Position numbers and translations under genes: made by a program. The notes under the pieces are model-generated. The model searched no databases and was not told the origin of the DNA. It saw only the letters and a list, made by a program, of their open reading frames with translations. From assembly GCA_029531795.1 (NCBI GenBank), contig JAPEIS010000006.1:682001-746000 (forward strand): DNA of 64,000 nucleotides. The letters run 5' to 3'. Each line of letters begins with the position of its first letter. Position 1 is the first letter of the stretch. Source of the DNA: Sclerotinia nivalis. Taxonomy: Eukaryota; Ascomycota; Leotiomycetes; Helotiales; Sclerotiniaceae. Of this stretch, positions 11,216 to 21,933 are shown piece by piece.

Positions 11216-14200
11216 CTACCACAACCCCACAATCCCCACCAAAATCCCCATCACCATGCCCATCGCCAAACCCGGTGCCTTCTTCCCCGCCACATTCGCC
11301 TCAACGGGCGCACTAGGCGCCACGCTCGTCGCTTGCACACTACTCACCGCAGTCTCAACACTTGTAGTAGGTTGTACATAATAACTAGTAGTTTGACCTC
11401 CGACAGTTAGGGTACTGGGTTGGATATAAGTCGATGTTTGGATGTGGGTTGTGTTTGCCCAGTAGGTTGTTGGGATTGTGACGGTTTTGACGACTGAGGG
11501 GATGGTGACGATGGCGATTGTTTCGATGATGTTGGATGCGGTTGTTGGGACCTTGGAGGGGTTAGCCCGGGCTGGGAGGAAGGAGGGGGCTAGGGAAGGA
11601 CAGAAGATGGGGGAGGGAGATATGGGGAAGAGGACTTACATAAACGGTAATTTCTCCCGTTGCAGCGGGGAGAGTAGAAGTTAGAGTGCGGACGGCGGTT
11701 ACTTGAATGATATTTGTTTTGGTAGCTGTTAGGACGATGCTATATCAAGGGATTGGTTAGCTTTTGGAGATTCTCTGCGGAGGAGAAAAGCATAAAACTT
11801 ACGTTGATCCGGCACTGATAGTAGTATATACACTTTCGACACAAGACTTAGTTTCATAGACATCAGTAGTCTTATATTCAGTAGCTTGAGTAGTAGTGCT
11901 GAATTTGTTAGCTCGGGCTCAATTTTTCATGCATGATGAACTTACTATTGGACAATAGTTGTAGGAACCTGGACCTCGGTGACGATTGTACTGGTATATA
12001 CTTTTGTGATTGGAACACCGGCTAGTGTTTGTCTGTCAGTATGTAAAATTTATAGAATAGAAATGCGGTTTCATACAAACTGTTTGAACTTCGGTAACTG
12101 GGCACAAGCTAGTAGAAGTCTCGTAGACGTATGTTTCGATTCTTTACATCTCGTTAGCATCTACATCTCAAAAGTATGCAATAAGAACCCGAAAACTTAC
12201 GTCTTGGTTTCTCCTGGCAAAGTAGTTTTCGAATAATCAGTAATATATGCGTTAGTGACTATAAGGCTAGTTTTCGTTTTCGTGATAGTATATTGGATAC
12301 CAGAGATTGTTTGAACTTCAGTAACTGGGTAAACACTTGTGATGGTTTGAGCGACTCCGGTTTCAACACTATATCAATGATTAGTCTATATGTAGATTCC
12401 AGAAGAGAAATTCTTACATTTGAGTTTGCGCTGGCAAAGTAGTTTTCGAATAATCAGTAACATATGCGTTAGTGACTATGAGGCTAGTTTTTGTTTTCGT
12501 GATAGTATATTGAATACCAGAGATTGTTTGAACTTCAGTAACTGGGTAAACACTTGTGATGGTTTGAGCGACTCCGGTTTCAACACTATATCAATGATTA
12601 GTCTATATGTAGATTCCAGAAGAGAAATTCTTACATTTTAGTTTGCGCTGGCAAAGTGATTTTCGAATACTCAGTAGGATATACATTTGTGACAATGAGG
12701 CTAGTTGTCGTCTTCGTAACAGTATATTCAATTCCAGAGATTGTTTGGACTTCAGTAACTGGGCAAAGGCTTGTGATAGTTTGAAGAACTCCAGTTTCAA
12801 CGCTATATTGATGATTAGTTTCGCATTCTGAATATATAGATTTCAGGAATAAGGATTCTCACGTCTTAGTCTTTGCTGGGAGAGTAGTTTTTGAGTACTC
12901 AGTAGGATATACATTTGTGACAATGAGGCTAGTTGTCGTCTTCGTAACAGTATATTCAATTCCAGAGATTGTTTGGACTTCAGTAACTGGGCAAAGGCTT
13001 GTGATAGTTTGAAGAACTCCAGTTTCAACGCTACATTGATGATTAGTTTCGCATTCTGAATATATAGATTCCAGGAATAAGGATTCTCACGTCTTAGTAT
13101 TTGCTGGGAGAGTAGTTTTTGAGTACTCAGTAGGATAAACATTAGTGACGATGAGGCTAGTTGTGGTTTTTGTGACAGTATATTCGATTCCAGAAATTGT
13201 TTGGGTTTCAGTTACTGGACAAAGGCTTGTGATGGTTTGAAGGACTCCAGTTTCAACACTACATCCATGGTTAGTTTCTCATGCTCAATATATATACTCC
13301 AGAGCAAAGATAGGGATTCTCACGTCTTAGTTTTTGCTGGGAGAGTAGTTTGTACCTCCACTGTAGTTCCAACGTTTGTGACGATGAATGAAGTAGTTGT
13401 ATAAGTGACAGTTACCAGGTTTCCTGAAATAGTTTTTGTTTCTGTTACTGGGCAAAGGCTTGTGATTGTAGAAACAACTCCAGTGACAGCACTACAGAAA
13501 ACATTAGCTTCACAAAAAGAAAGGGCTGAAAAGGATTTCATACGTTTCGGTTTTACCAGGGGCAGTTTCTGTAACTTCAACATATGTTGGGACATTAGTT
13601 GTATATAATGAAGTAGTTGTATAAGTGATAGTTGTAACAACTCCCGAGATCATCTTTGTTTCTGTTACTGGACAGAGACTTGTGATTATGGAAACGACTC
13701 CAGTGACAGCACTATACAAAATATTAGTTTCCAGAAAGGAAAAGGGGTGATGAGGCTTTCGTACGTTTCGGTTTTACCAGGAGCAGTTTTTGTAACTTCA
13801 ACATATGTTGGGACATTAGTTGTATATAATGAAGTAGTTGTATAAGTGATAGTTGTAACAACTCCCGAGATCATCTTTGTTTCTGTCACTGGACAGAGAC
13901 TTGTGACTGTGGAGACGACTTCAGTTACAGCACTGCAAAAATATTAGCTTCAAAAATAAAAGCCTAAAGAGTTGAGAGGAGTCCCATACGTCTCGGTTTT
14001 GCCAGGGGCAGTAGCTGTGGCTTCAACATATGTTGGAACGTGAGTTGTATAAAAAGATGTTGTTGTGTAAGTGACTGTCACTTCTTTTCCAGAAATAGTT
14101 GTGGTTTCGGTGATAGGACATAAGCTAGTAATTGTCTCTACAACCTCAGTTTCAACAGCAGTGGTCTGAGGTGGTGCAGTAACCGTATTGACGATAGTTG

Positions 14201-15062
14201 TGGGGACAACTAGTCTCACATGTCAGTAACTTTTCGTCATCAGATTGGTTTCTCAAAGACCCACCAGTTTCGACGACAGAGGTTGTAGTGTATGTCTTAG
14301 TATATGTTGTTCCAGGAGCTGTGAAAGTCTCTGTTACCGGGCAGGTGGTAGTATATGTGACGACAACCTAGCGAATGAGTCAATTTCGATATTCAAAGAC
14401 ATTATCACGGGATCATCTTACATCAGTAGTTGTTGTTGCCCAACCAGTCGGACCTGGGACAGTAACAACTCCTCCACAACCTCCAACACAGCTAGTGACA
14501 ACTATAGTTGATGTTGCAATGCTGGTGACCCACTTTGTTGTTCCTTTTTCGGTCGTTGTGGAGGTGACCTATGAGAAATGAATTAGATCTTGCCTTATAA
14601 ACGTGATAATATGTAGACAGTATAATATGAATTCTCATCAATATTCAAACCCTACTAGGATACTGGAGAATTCTTATCCAATAGCACGAATGAAGTTCAC
14701 CTCAACTGTGAGGAAGAACCCCGAACATTGGAGCCTCTCATTTGTCTAACCAGACGATACTCATCCATAGTATGCCAAGTATGGATGACTTCGTCCCATA
14801 CCTCGAATGAGATTAAACAATAAGAACCTCAGGATTATCCAAGCACCTTCATCCAACCTCAATGATACCAGGCATCAACACAATGAACATAACATACCGG
14901 ACAGATTGTAGTTGAAGTATAGGTAGTCCAAGTAGTAGTATCAGTCTCAACAGGATACCCAGGAGGGCTCGAATATTCAGGAGGACTTGAGTACCATCTT
15001 TCCTGAATCCCTTGAGCAAAAGTCGAAGTGGCCAAAGCCAATAAAGCGAAAGCTGCCTTCAT
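11216..15062 (-). CDS. GPI-anchored Thr-rich wall protein with tandem symmetric exons
   Basis: Predicted secreted, GPI-anchored cell-wall protein of about 883 residues from 17 exons: 15062-14898, 14568-14422, 14367-14265, 14209-13990, then eight exons of exactly 168 bp starting at 13932, 13711, 13491, 13258, 13030, 12802, 12585 and 12368, then 12141-12077, 12021-11946, 11898-11803, 11739-11640 and 11551-11216. The N-terminus MKAAFALLALATSTFAQG is a signal peptide. The C-terminus ends in a small-residue region and hydrophobic tail (APGLAMGMVMGILVGIVGLW), a GPI signal. Each 168-bp exon encodes one 56-residue repeat built on TSLCPVTE, a TISG turn and a TYTTTS strand; every flanking intron is phase 2. 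Thr/Ser content predicts heavy O-mannosylation. An adhesin or structural mannoprotein role is inferred; I recognise no named family. Confidence 0.85.
12201..13932 (-). repeat. Eight tandem 168-bp exon repeats with introns (period 217-233 bp)
   Basis: Eight consecutive coding exons, each exactly 168 bp and phase 2/2, are separated by introns of 49, 49, 52, 53, 60, 60 and 65 bp. Introns are duplicated with the exons: those at 12369-12417 and 12586-12634 look identical, and those at 12803-12862 and 13031-13090 differ at about two positions. The exon at 14209-13990 is a ninth, longer relative. The pair 12141-12077 plus 12021-11946 is a tenth, split by an extra intron. Confidence 0.92.
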
Positions 15063-16632
15063 GATTGCAATGTGTAACGATATGTTTTAGGACTGTACTG
15101 CGTCAAGTACTTGTATAACGATTGCACACTCTGTACTTTGCACCACAGAGATTGGGTATAATGACCGTCTTAAATAATTTAAAACGAAAGTTTTGGAAGT
15201 AAACTTTGCGTGTGAGGAGGTTGGAAGGATATAATATTTTCGGAATGGCTGACAACCAGAAATAAATAAGACACAAACACATGCGGGACAAGGGAACTAT
15301 TATCTATGGATGGCAAGGAAATCTTAATCCTACCATGAAAAATGTCAATCTTAGTGCATCTCATAAGGCCGCATATGAATCATGCTGGCGATTCAATTTC
15401 GGGCAAGTACCTATATATTTCTGGTCCACTAAGACATCAAAAGGTCTCCTTTGACTGGTCAACCAATATGCTACGTAACTTTGGGATACGAGTAGCTGCT
15501 TCAATTATGAGCCAAGCTATGAAATCAGAACTCTAAGTGTAGTAATACGAACATATCTGGTATATGAACATACATCAATTCACTCAATTGTCAAGCATCT
15601 CGGAGGCTCCAGTCGGGGGAAGAAAGGCTGGTATGAACATGGGTTCCTAGTCGCTAGATGTTGTGAAAGCAATATTATGATGCATGGAGGAGAGAGCAAC
15701 ACGAGGTTTTGCATGATAAACATTGTTCTTGCATGGTGCCACCTCATGAATCACATTTCCCGGGGGAAAGCGAGACCTGGTGACAAAATTTGTTCTCTGT
15801 TGTCCGTTTTCGAGGCCTTTAGAATTGAAAAACGTGGTGTCCATTTTCTCGGGTACCTTTTGTACGAACCAACCAGGCGATACAATAATTTTGTACCTGT
15901 ACATATTCTGACGAGTGATATTCCCCTGCATAGGAAGTATTTTGAATTCCGTTTCTTCCGGCAAAATGAACTTCTGCGAAGGGTACCGAGTTTCCCTCTT
16001 TTTAAAGACTCGAGATGAAAGGCCTCTTGCTTGCTCGTATTTGATTGTAAGGCGCATTCGGGATCTACTCGCGAACGCGGGGAAAAAATTCTTTACTAGG
16101 ATCCGAAATTTGGATGGGCTGAGAATTTGTACCATGCACAACAGAGGCGGGTGTGTGTGGTCCAAGAGATAAATCAGGTTATGTTGGAATATGATTCAAT
16201 TGAGGTACTTTAAGTGAAGTACATCTAATTTGCGTGGGAGATGCATCGATGATCCAATAAAGAAGATAATAAAATGGTGGAAAGCGATGTGGCGAAAATG
16301 GAACATTGTGCGACGACGAACTTTCCGTTGGTAACTTTTTCTCGCTTGCGCTTCAATGTTGTCCTGTCGCCCTGTTGTTGCTAGGTCTAAGTTGGGTCGT
16401 AAATAGGCCTCAAACCGTGACCGAGCACACGCCACCCAACGGTTTGGGTTCGTTAAATTTCCTTGCCGACATGTGAGCTGACAAAGTCCGTATGAAATTA
16501 TCACCGAGTTGTACAGACTCACCCAAATATCGGGAGATAATCCAGGTAGTTTTCATGATGTAAAATTTAAGTGGCTTAGGGTGGTAATGACTGAAGCTAT
16601 CTTTACCATATTCGTACCTACCTGCATCTCCG
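15063..16632. other. Intergenic between wall-protein gene and Dml1
   Basis: Promoter side of the wall-protein gene and 3' flank of Dml1. It contains one uninterrupted 172-codon minus-strand ORF, listed separately. Nothing else recognised. Confidence 0.5.
15647..16165 (-). CDS. Unrecognised 172-residue ORF (doubtful)
   Basis: Uninterrupted ORF with an ATG start (MDHTHPPLLCMVQIL) and TAG stop. The product would be basic (several Arg/Lys clusters) with no signal peptide, transmembrane segment or motif I recognise. It lies in a stretch that looks less AT-rich than the other spacers. Overlapping plus-strand ORFs of 113 and 85 codons in the same place argue that reduced stop frequency, rather than selection, may explain it. 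A lineage-specific gene is possible. Confidence 0.22.
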   Translation of the reverse strand: MDHTHPPLLCMVQILSPSKFRILVKNFFPAFASRSRMRLTIKYEQARGLSSRVFKKRETRYPSQKFILPEETEFKILPMQGNITRQNMYRYKIIVSPGWFVQKVPEKMDTTFFNSKGLENGQQRTNFVTRSRFPPGNVIHEVAPCKNNVYHAKPRVALSSMHHNIAFTTSSD

Positions 16633-18443
16633 CTAATCATCATCGTCGTCGCTATCACTTTCCCAACCTTCTTCATATGATTCGGCAATTTCGCCAAGAG
16701 AATTACTGAGTGCTTCTCGTTCATCCATTCCAATAGCTCTGTTCACTATCTGCTGAAGGCTTTTAATTCTTAGAGCCACAGATGTATCTGTTGAAAGAGA
16801 TGTACTGATTGATAGATTCGTGATATGCTCATCTTCATGAGCGAAAATACCTGGAAAGCTATCGAGAAGGGGAAATGATAATGGTGTATATGTCCTACGA
16901 GAATACATAAGCAAACTAAAGAGAGAATCAAGAGGATTACTAACCTTGAAAGCAACGGAAGGCTAGCAGCAATTCTGCGAGCTCGATCACGGCCCTCATC
17001 ATTTCTGTTGTTTTCTTCATCGTATTCTTCATCTCCTCTATAATTCTCAACTTGACCAAATACATGAACCTTCCCGGACTTCCGAGGACCGCGAATTTGC
17101 TCCCCTGTTTCTGTAGGAAAGAAACCCATATCAAAACTGGCAGTATCATTCTCCGCAGGCATATCCTCACCACGACTTGAAATTGCTGCCGAACTAATCC
17201 TCGTATCTGTGGTGTTGTAATGTCCGTTCGTTCCCGTATGAATAGTATCATTAATTACTGTCTCAGACTTTTGTTTCATAGTCATCCGTAATTTCGCAAT
17301 ATTCTGCCTTCCATTGACATTTAATGTGCTTGCTAAGTGGTCCAATGTTTGCCTTATACCATTCTGAGGCTTTAATCTCGAAGGGAGTGTCATGCTTTCC
17401 ATAGCGGAAGAAAACAAGCCAGAAACTTCCCATGGAGAACTTGCGTCCAATTTGATGTAACCTGGCAAACGTGTTGATGGCAGGGTCATTGGAATGAAAA
17501 GTGATGTTTGTGGGACGATTTCTGATACTGATTTGGCTGTATTCGACAACTTCAAGAAGCGTTTTTCCTGTCGATATTAGTACTAGTATAAACTCCACCG
17601 TAGTTCAATAAAACTTACTCGGGGTATTCCTTTGATGTTATCCTCCAATCCCCAGAACCATACAGTGGTCTTACCATACTCATCTCTCAAACGATCCATA
17701 TATCGAGCAGCAAATCCACCCCAAGCATCATCAATACCTCCCATTATTTGTATGCCTTGCATATGATCAGCCTCTTCAGCAAAAGGTCGAAGATCACGAT
17801 CCAATAGATCATGCTCTTTATCTAAGGAGCTAAATAATTCTTCACCAGCATCCCAATTTTCGAATGGCATTAGTGACGAATTTAATTCATAATCATTAAG
17901 TTGAACTATTGACTTTGGATGATAGTAAACGCGATTGAAGTCAGACCAATATCGAACTGATTCTGAGGTGAGCTTTGGTGGTTTGAGACCTTCTTCCAAA
18001 CTGTGTTGGTATGGGCTTTGTTGAATAGCGGCTTGCCGTTGAACTACAGCTGGACCGTTCCTGGGAGAAAGTTAGAGTCAGCTGAATAATTGACTTTAAT
18101 GGTAAAGTTGGACTACTCACCATAATCCATCAGTAATAACTGGCTCATCTATTTGATATAAAGCATTAATCTTTCTCAGAGAACCAAACCCCCCTTTCAG
18201 ATCATAAATTAAAGTTCTTGGAGTAAAGGTCTCAGTCCCATCAGCTCCAATCCCGGTTCTGAAATGAACATCATGATCAACTAAAGATTCTTGGTCCGCC
18301 GAATATGTAAAGTATGATTCCTAATGACCAATCAGAAAGTATTGATGGTTTCGGAGAAAATGTAGTATTACCTGAGTATTCCAGAAATGGGTAGCAAGAT
18401 AATTACTCTTTTGCCCTAACTGAAGGGTAATAATTTCATGCAT
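16633..18443 (-). CDS. DML1: Dml1/Misato tubulin-like protein
   Basis: Member of the Misato/DML1 family: tubulin/FtsZ-like proteins that in yeast are needed for mitochondrial DNA inheritance and in animals for mitochondrial distribution. Five exons: 18443-18372, 18320-18121, 18060-17619, 17567-16945 and 16894-16633, giving about 532 residues, the normal family length. The N-terminus [20 protein letters not shown] is the conserved Misato segment resembling the tubulin nucleotide-binding start. It is followed by [22 protein letters not shown] and [15 protein letters not shown], all strong family signatures. The protein ends in an acidic DSDDDDD run. Introns are short (50-52 bp) and preserve frame. 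It shares a 473-bp divergent promoter with a thioredoxin-fold gene. Identification is secure. Confidence 0.95.
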
Positions 18444-18916
18444 ATTCTAATACTTCTGGAGTCTCCTGCAAAGGCGTCCTGTACCCAAGGTATTGACAGC
18501 TGTCAAAGTTGTCACAGCCGTCACAGCCTCTTGTGGTGATGAAAAGATAACCTTTGGTTGTCACTCAGCACTTGCATGAAAAGACAACTTTAATGCATAA
18601 GCTTACCTAGTGTATATGATTGTCAAACTTCGGAGTGAGATCAATATACAAGTGGAGGTATCTGGTGATGTGTGAGGGAAGAAGAATTTGGAAAATCTTC
18701 CCAAGATCAAATTGTTTGATACTGATAGATTACTAACCATAACAGGGCAATCTGGCAAGGATTACGATAAGATAACGAACCCCTGCATGAGAAAGCTACC
18801 CCACATTTTGAAGCTTTTCCCCTCTATGAAATCATCGATAACCATCCCATCACCTTCATGTCCCCCTTGCTTAATGAACATCGACAGCTACATTCTCACA
18901 CTGATTAGATCTCAAG
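18444..18916. promoter_or_regulatory. Divergent promoter, Dml1 and thioredoxin-fold gene
   Basis: This 473-bp region lies between start codons pointing apart. At 18493-18506 it has a perfect 14-bp palindrome, TTGACAGCTGTCAA, followed directly by two further GTCACAGCC-like units. This is a candidate binding site for a dimeric factor. Confidence 0.6.
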
Positions 18917-19629
18917 ATGACTTTTCAACAAGAACTCAATTCATGGTTACCTCCATCTCCAACTAACGTCCAATCACCTCCAGAAATCAGTTCCAAAGCT
19001 CCCTCATCATCTAAACTTACATTTCCAAATCCTAATGGAGAATCTACTATTATCACATTCCTGAGACATTGCGGCTGCCCAGTAAGTTTTGGATCTCTTA
19101 TTCATAAATCTTTTGCTCCTGACTTCATAACCTCGATCTCTATTTACCTCAACCCAATTCTCCTATCTCCAAATGAACCACTAAATCAAAACTACTACAT
19201 CTAATCTCCCTTCTCCTCCAGTTCGCAGAAAAAACCTTCCTCACCCTCCGCAACCTCGCCACCACCCACCCAACCCTAAACCTAATAGCCATATCCCACT
19301 CCTCTCCCACCTCAACCGAAACCTGGCTCTCTTCTCTCGGCGGCGCAGGACCCATCCAAATAATTGTTGATCCCGAGCGGGAAATCTACGCACAATGGGG
19401 ATTAGGCACTAGTTCGGCCTGGCACGTCTTGAATCCTCGGAGTATGCTTTCCGTGTTTAAGCTTGGACGTGAAGAAAAAATTTGGAATAGACCTACAGAG
19501 AGTGGGAATCGGTGGCAGATGAGTGGGAGTTGGATTGTGGATAAGGAGGGCATTGTGAAGGGGGGTGGTGTGGCGAAGAGTGCGGATGATATTATGAGTT
19601 TTGAGGAGGCGGTTAAGTTGGTTGAGTGA
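18917..19629 (+). CDS. Thioredoxin-fold AhpC/TSA-type antioxidant protein
   Basis: Small soluble protein of the peroxiredoxin-like AhpC/TSA group. Two exons, 18917-19081 and 19222-19629 (intron 140 bp), encode 190 residues. The join gives TIITFLRHCGCPFAEKTF, the strand and active-site segment of a thioredoxin fold with Cys-Gly-Cys-Pro. Later elements include LIAISHSSPTSTETW, the cis-Pro-region strand IQIIVDPEREIYAQWGLG and the terminal strand SWIVDKEGIVKGGGVAKSAD. This is the layout of fungal AhpC-TSA_2 proteins, usually 180-220 residues. The first 45 residues are Pro/Ser-rich and probably disordered. The substrate is unknown; a redox role is inferred from the fold. It shares a promoter with Dml1. 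Confidence 0.87.
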
Positions 19630-19890
19630 CAGGATGGGACATTTTGATACTAATGTATCTGCGCAGTAAGATACGACGACAATAATTGCTCAACTGGGTG
19701 GCTGTAATACTTGTAAGATATTTTTAGATGGTTTTCTACACAGAATTCGTAGAATAAAGCTTTAATCTAGATGTTCACATAATTCTCATTCAAAGAATTT
19801 CTGACATGAAGCCTGCACATACTTCTATTTGTATATTTTACTGTCACTTTTCCTCCATCAGCTCCATCCTTCCATTCTTGCCTCTCCCTC

Positions 19891-21314
19891 TTATTTAGCA
19901 TTCTGCACAGCAGCCGAATCCTAAAACACCATTTATCAGCCATTGATCATTCTGATCTCCCAATACTTTCCTCGGTTGCACCCCCTCTTCCAACTCCCCA
20001 ATCCCCCATCTCCCAACAACCAAAGCAAACCAAAAATCCACTCACCAAATAAACCTGATAAAACCCCAATTTCCACTTCCCACCCTCCTGAACCAATTTT
20101 GCTCGGCCGGCCCATTCAACCTATCTCCATATCAGCACATGTTCCAGTCACAGAGAAGAATTATAAGGGAAAAGAAGAGAGCTGAGATGAAAGAAATGGT
20201 ACTTACATCTGCTTTTCTTCCATCTCTCAATCCATACTGCATTCACACAAGATATTAGCATTTCATCTTATTAATTCTCATCTCATCCAATATCCTCCTC
20301 CTCTTCTTCTTCCCTAATCCCTCTTTCTCCTCTCCCCCCCTCTACCGCCCTCCCAAACTCCAAACCCAGCCCAACCCAACCCAATCGAGCCCAATTCAAG
20401 AAAAGTATAAAAAAAAAACTCACAGCCACGTTCCCAAACAACATAACCTCGGTGGAATCCTGTCCAAAAGGAAATATCTTATGCACTGTATGCAAACGAC
20501 TTGCTACTTTTTCCCACATGGATTTTCTGAAAGCGAGGATTTCTGGGGTGGTGGGAATGGTTAGTGTTTTTCTTCTGATGTATCTCAAACTGTTTTCTGC
20601 TTTCCGTATCTCATGATTCTCATCGTCGTTTTGAGAGAAAAAAAGAAACAGTATACACTTTCGCTTCTGTCTCTGTTCGTGTCCTTTGAAACAAGCACTT
20701 GCTCTTCTTTCTACTTTCTCCGTCTCCCTCCCCGTTTCCCTCCTTCTCTCCCTCCTTCTCTCCCTCCTTCTCTCCCTCCTTCTCCCCCTCCTTCTCTCCC
20801 TCCTCCTCTCCCTCCTCCTCTCCCTCTTCCTCCCTCTCTTCCTCCCTCCCCTTCTTTCCCCTCATCCTACCCCATCACACATCGCCCCAGCTCTCTCAAA
20901 CCAAAAACAAACAGAAACCACAGAAACCAAAAACCCCAACCCCCCATCCCACCAACAAAAAGAGAAAAAAAATCAAACTCACCCTCTCTCCCCTTAACCC
21001 TCTTAACCCCCATAACCAACACCGCATCCTCAGCAAATTGATCCGCATACCTAATTAATGACCCAATCGTCAGTAAATCTGCATTCCCTCATTTTAACCC
21101 CATCAATCAGTTAATCATCCATACATCCATCCATCCTCTCCATCCCCCTAAAGTAAAAACACAAAAACACAAAACACAAAAAAAAATACCAAACTCACAC
21201 CTCGTGTCCCCCCTCTACATCACTAACCCCATAAAACCCCTCGAAAAACTCTTTAATGCCCTCTTGTACCTCCGTTCCTTCGGGGTATATCGATTTATAT
21301 GTATGTTGAGGCAT
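19891..21314 (-). CDS. NTF2-like (SnoaL-type) fold protein
   Basis: Small protein of about 163 residues from six exons: 21314-21199, 21050-20983, 20596-20424, 20236-20207, 20120-20046 and 19920-19891. All junctions are GT-AG and in frame. The start is MPQHTYKSIYPEGTEVQEGI, with an amphipathic helix GIKEFFEGFYGV. Then follow YADQFAEDAVLVMGVKRVKG, typical of the SnoaL/NTF2-like cone fold; the strand HTVHKIFPFGQDSTEVMLFG; YGLRDGRKADVEWAGRAKLV; and a final strand GGKWKLGFYQVYL. Family length is normal. Function is unknown; such proteins are isomerases, cyclases or ligand binders. Introns here (86-386 bp) are much longer than in neighbouring genes, and two exons are only 30 bp. The splice at 20596 was chosen because it yields the conserved GREEN turn. 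Confidence 0.78.
20720..20862. repeat. Polypyrimidine tract with 12-bp CTCCTTCTCTCC units
   Basis: About 140 bp of nearly pure pyrimidine on the + strand, built from CTCCTTCTCTCC-like units with CTCCTCCTCTCC variants. It lies in the 386-bp intron of the NTF2-like gene, so the transcript is polypurine here. Confidence 0.9.
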
Positions 21315-21933
21315 TTTTAACTTAGATATTTAGGTACCTAGGTAGGTATTTGTTTAAGATCCGATGATTTTGTGTATGAAAAATGTTTGATGATAAGATA
21401 AATAAATAAACACTCAATCCCAGAGATTCGATGGAAGAAAAGGTTATATTATATCAACTGGTGAATTATACGAAAACCAAATCCAACAGTTAGTTATTAA
21501 TGGGATGAGGTGAAGTGGGGTAGTTCGAAGAGCAATGCTCACATGTGGGTGGGGTTCTTGTCGGGCCCGAGTAGATTCTATGTCATCTCATCTCACAAAT
21601 ATTCATTATCATCAAATCGAATCACATCATAAAAACACCATACAGAGGTAATATAGAGTAAAACCAAAACTTCGCTTATTGTATACATATGTATACATAT
21701 ACTACAATCCATTTAATCATAGGCCATTCCATTCAATAAAACGAAGGCACTACTGCACACTATTCTCCCCCATGCGTTGATCAAAGCAAGTAGGTTAAAA
21801 TTCATACTCCATCCATACCAGCGCCACCCATTCCTATCAAATAATGTATCGACCCATCAATCCACCCTTGGTATACCAAGCAAGCAAAACTCCGCCCATT
21901 CAATTCAACTTCATGAAGCTTAAAATTAACAAA
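21315..21933. other. Spacer between NTF2-like gene and pacC 3' end
   Basis: Contains the NTF2-like promoter, with a TAGGTAGG motif at 21339-21346 just upstream of its ATG, and the pacC 3' flank. The flank includes the short palindromic repeat GTATACATATGTATACATAT near 21678. No gene seen. Confidence 0.5.

Noticed and set aside
12201..13932. Regularly spaced repeats resembling a CRISPR array
   Set aside because: Period is about 220 bp with 168-bp coding exons and GT-AG introns in a eukaryotic gene; these are exon repeats, not CRISPR.
20613..21058. Overlapping plus-strand ORFs of 142, 119 and 103 codons rich in Pro/Ser/Leu
   Set aside because: They are translations of the CCTTCTCTC tract in three frames, within introns of the NTF2-like gene.
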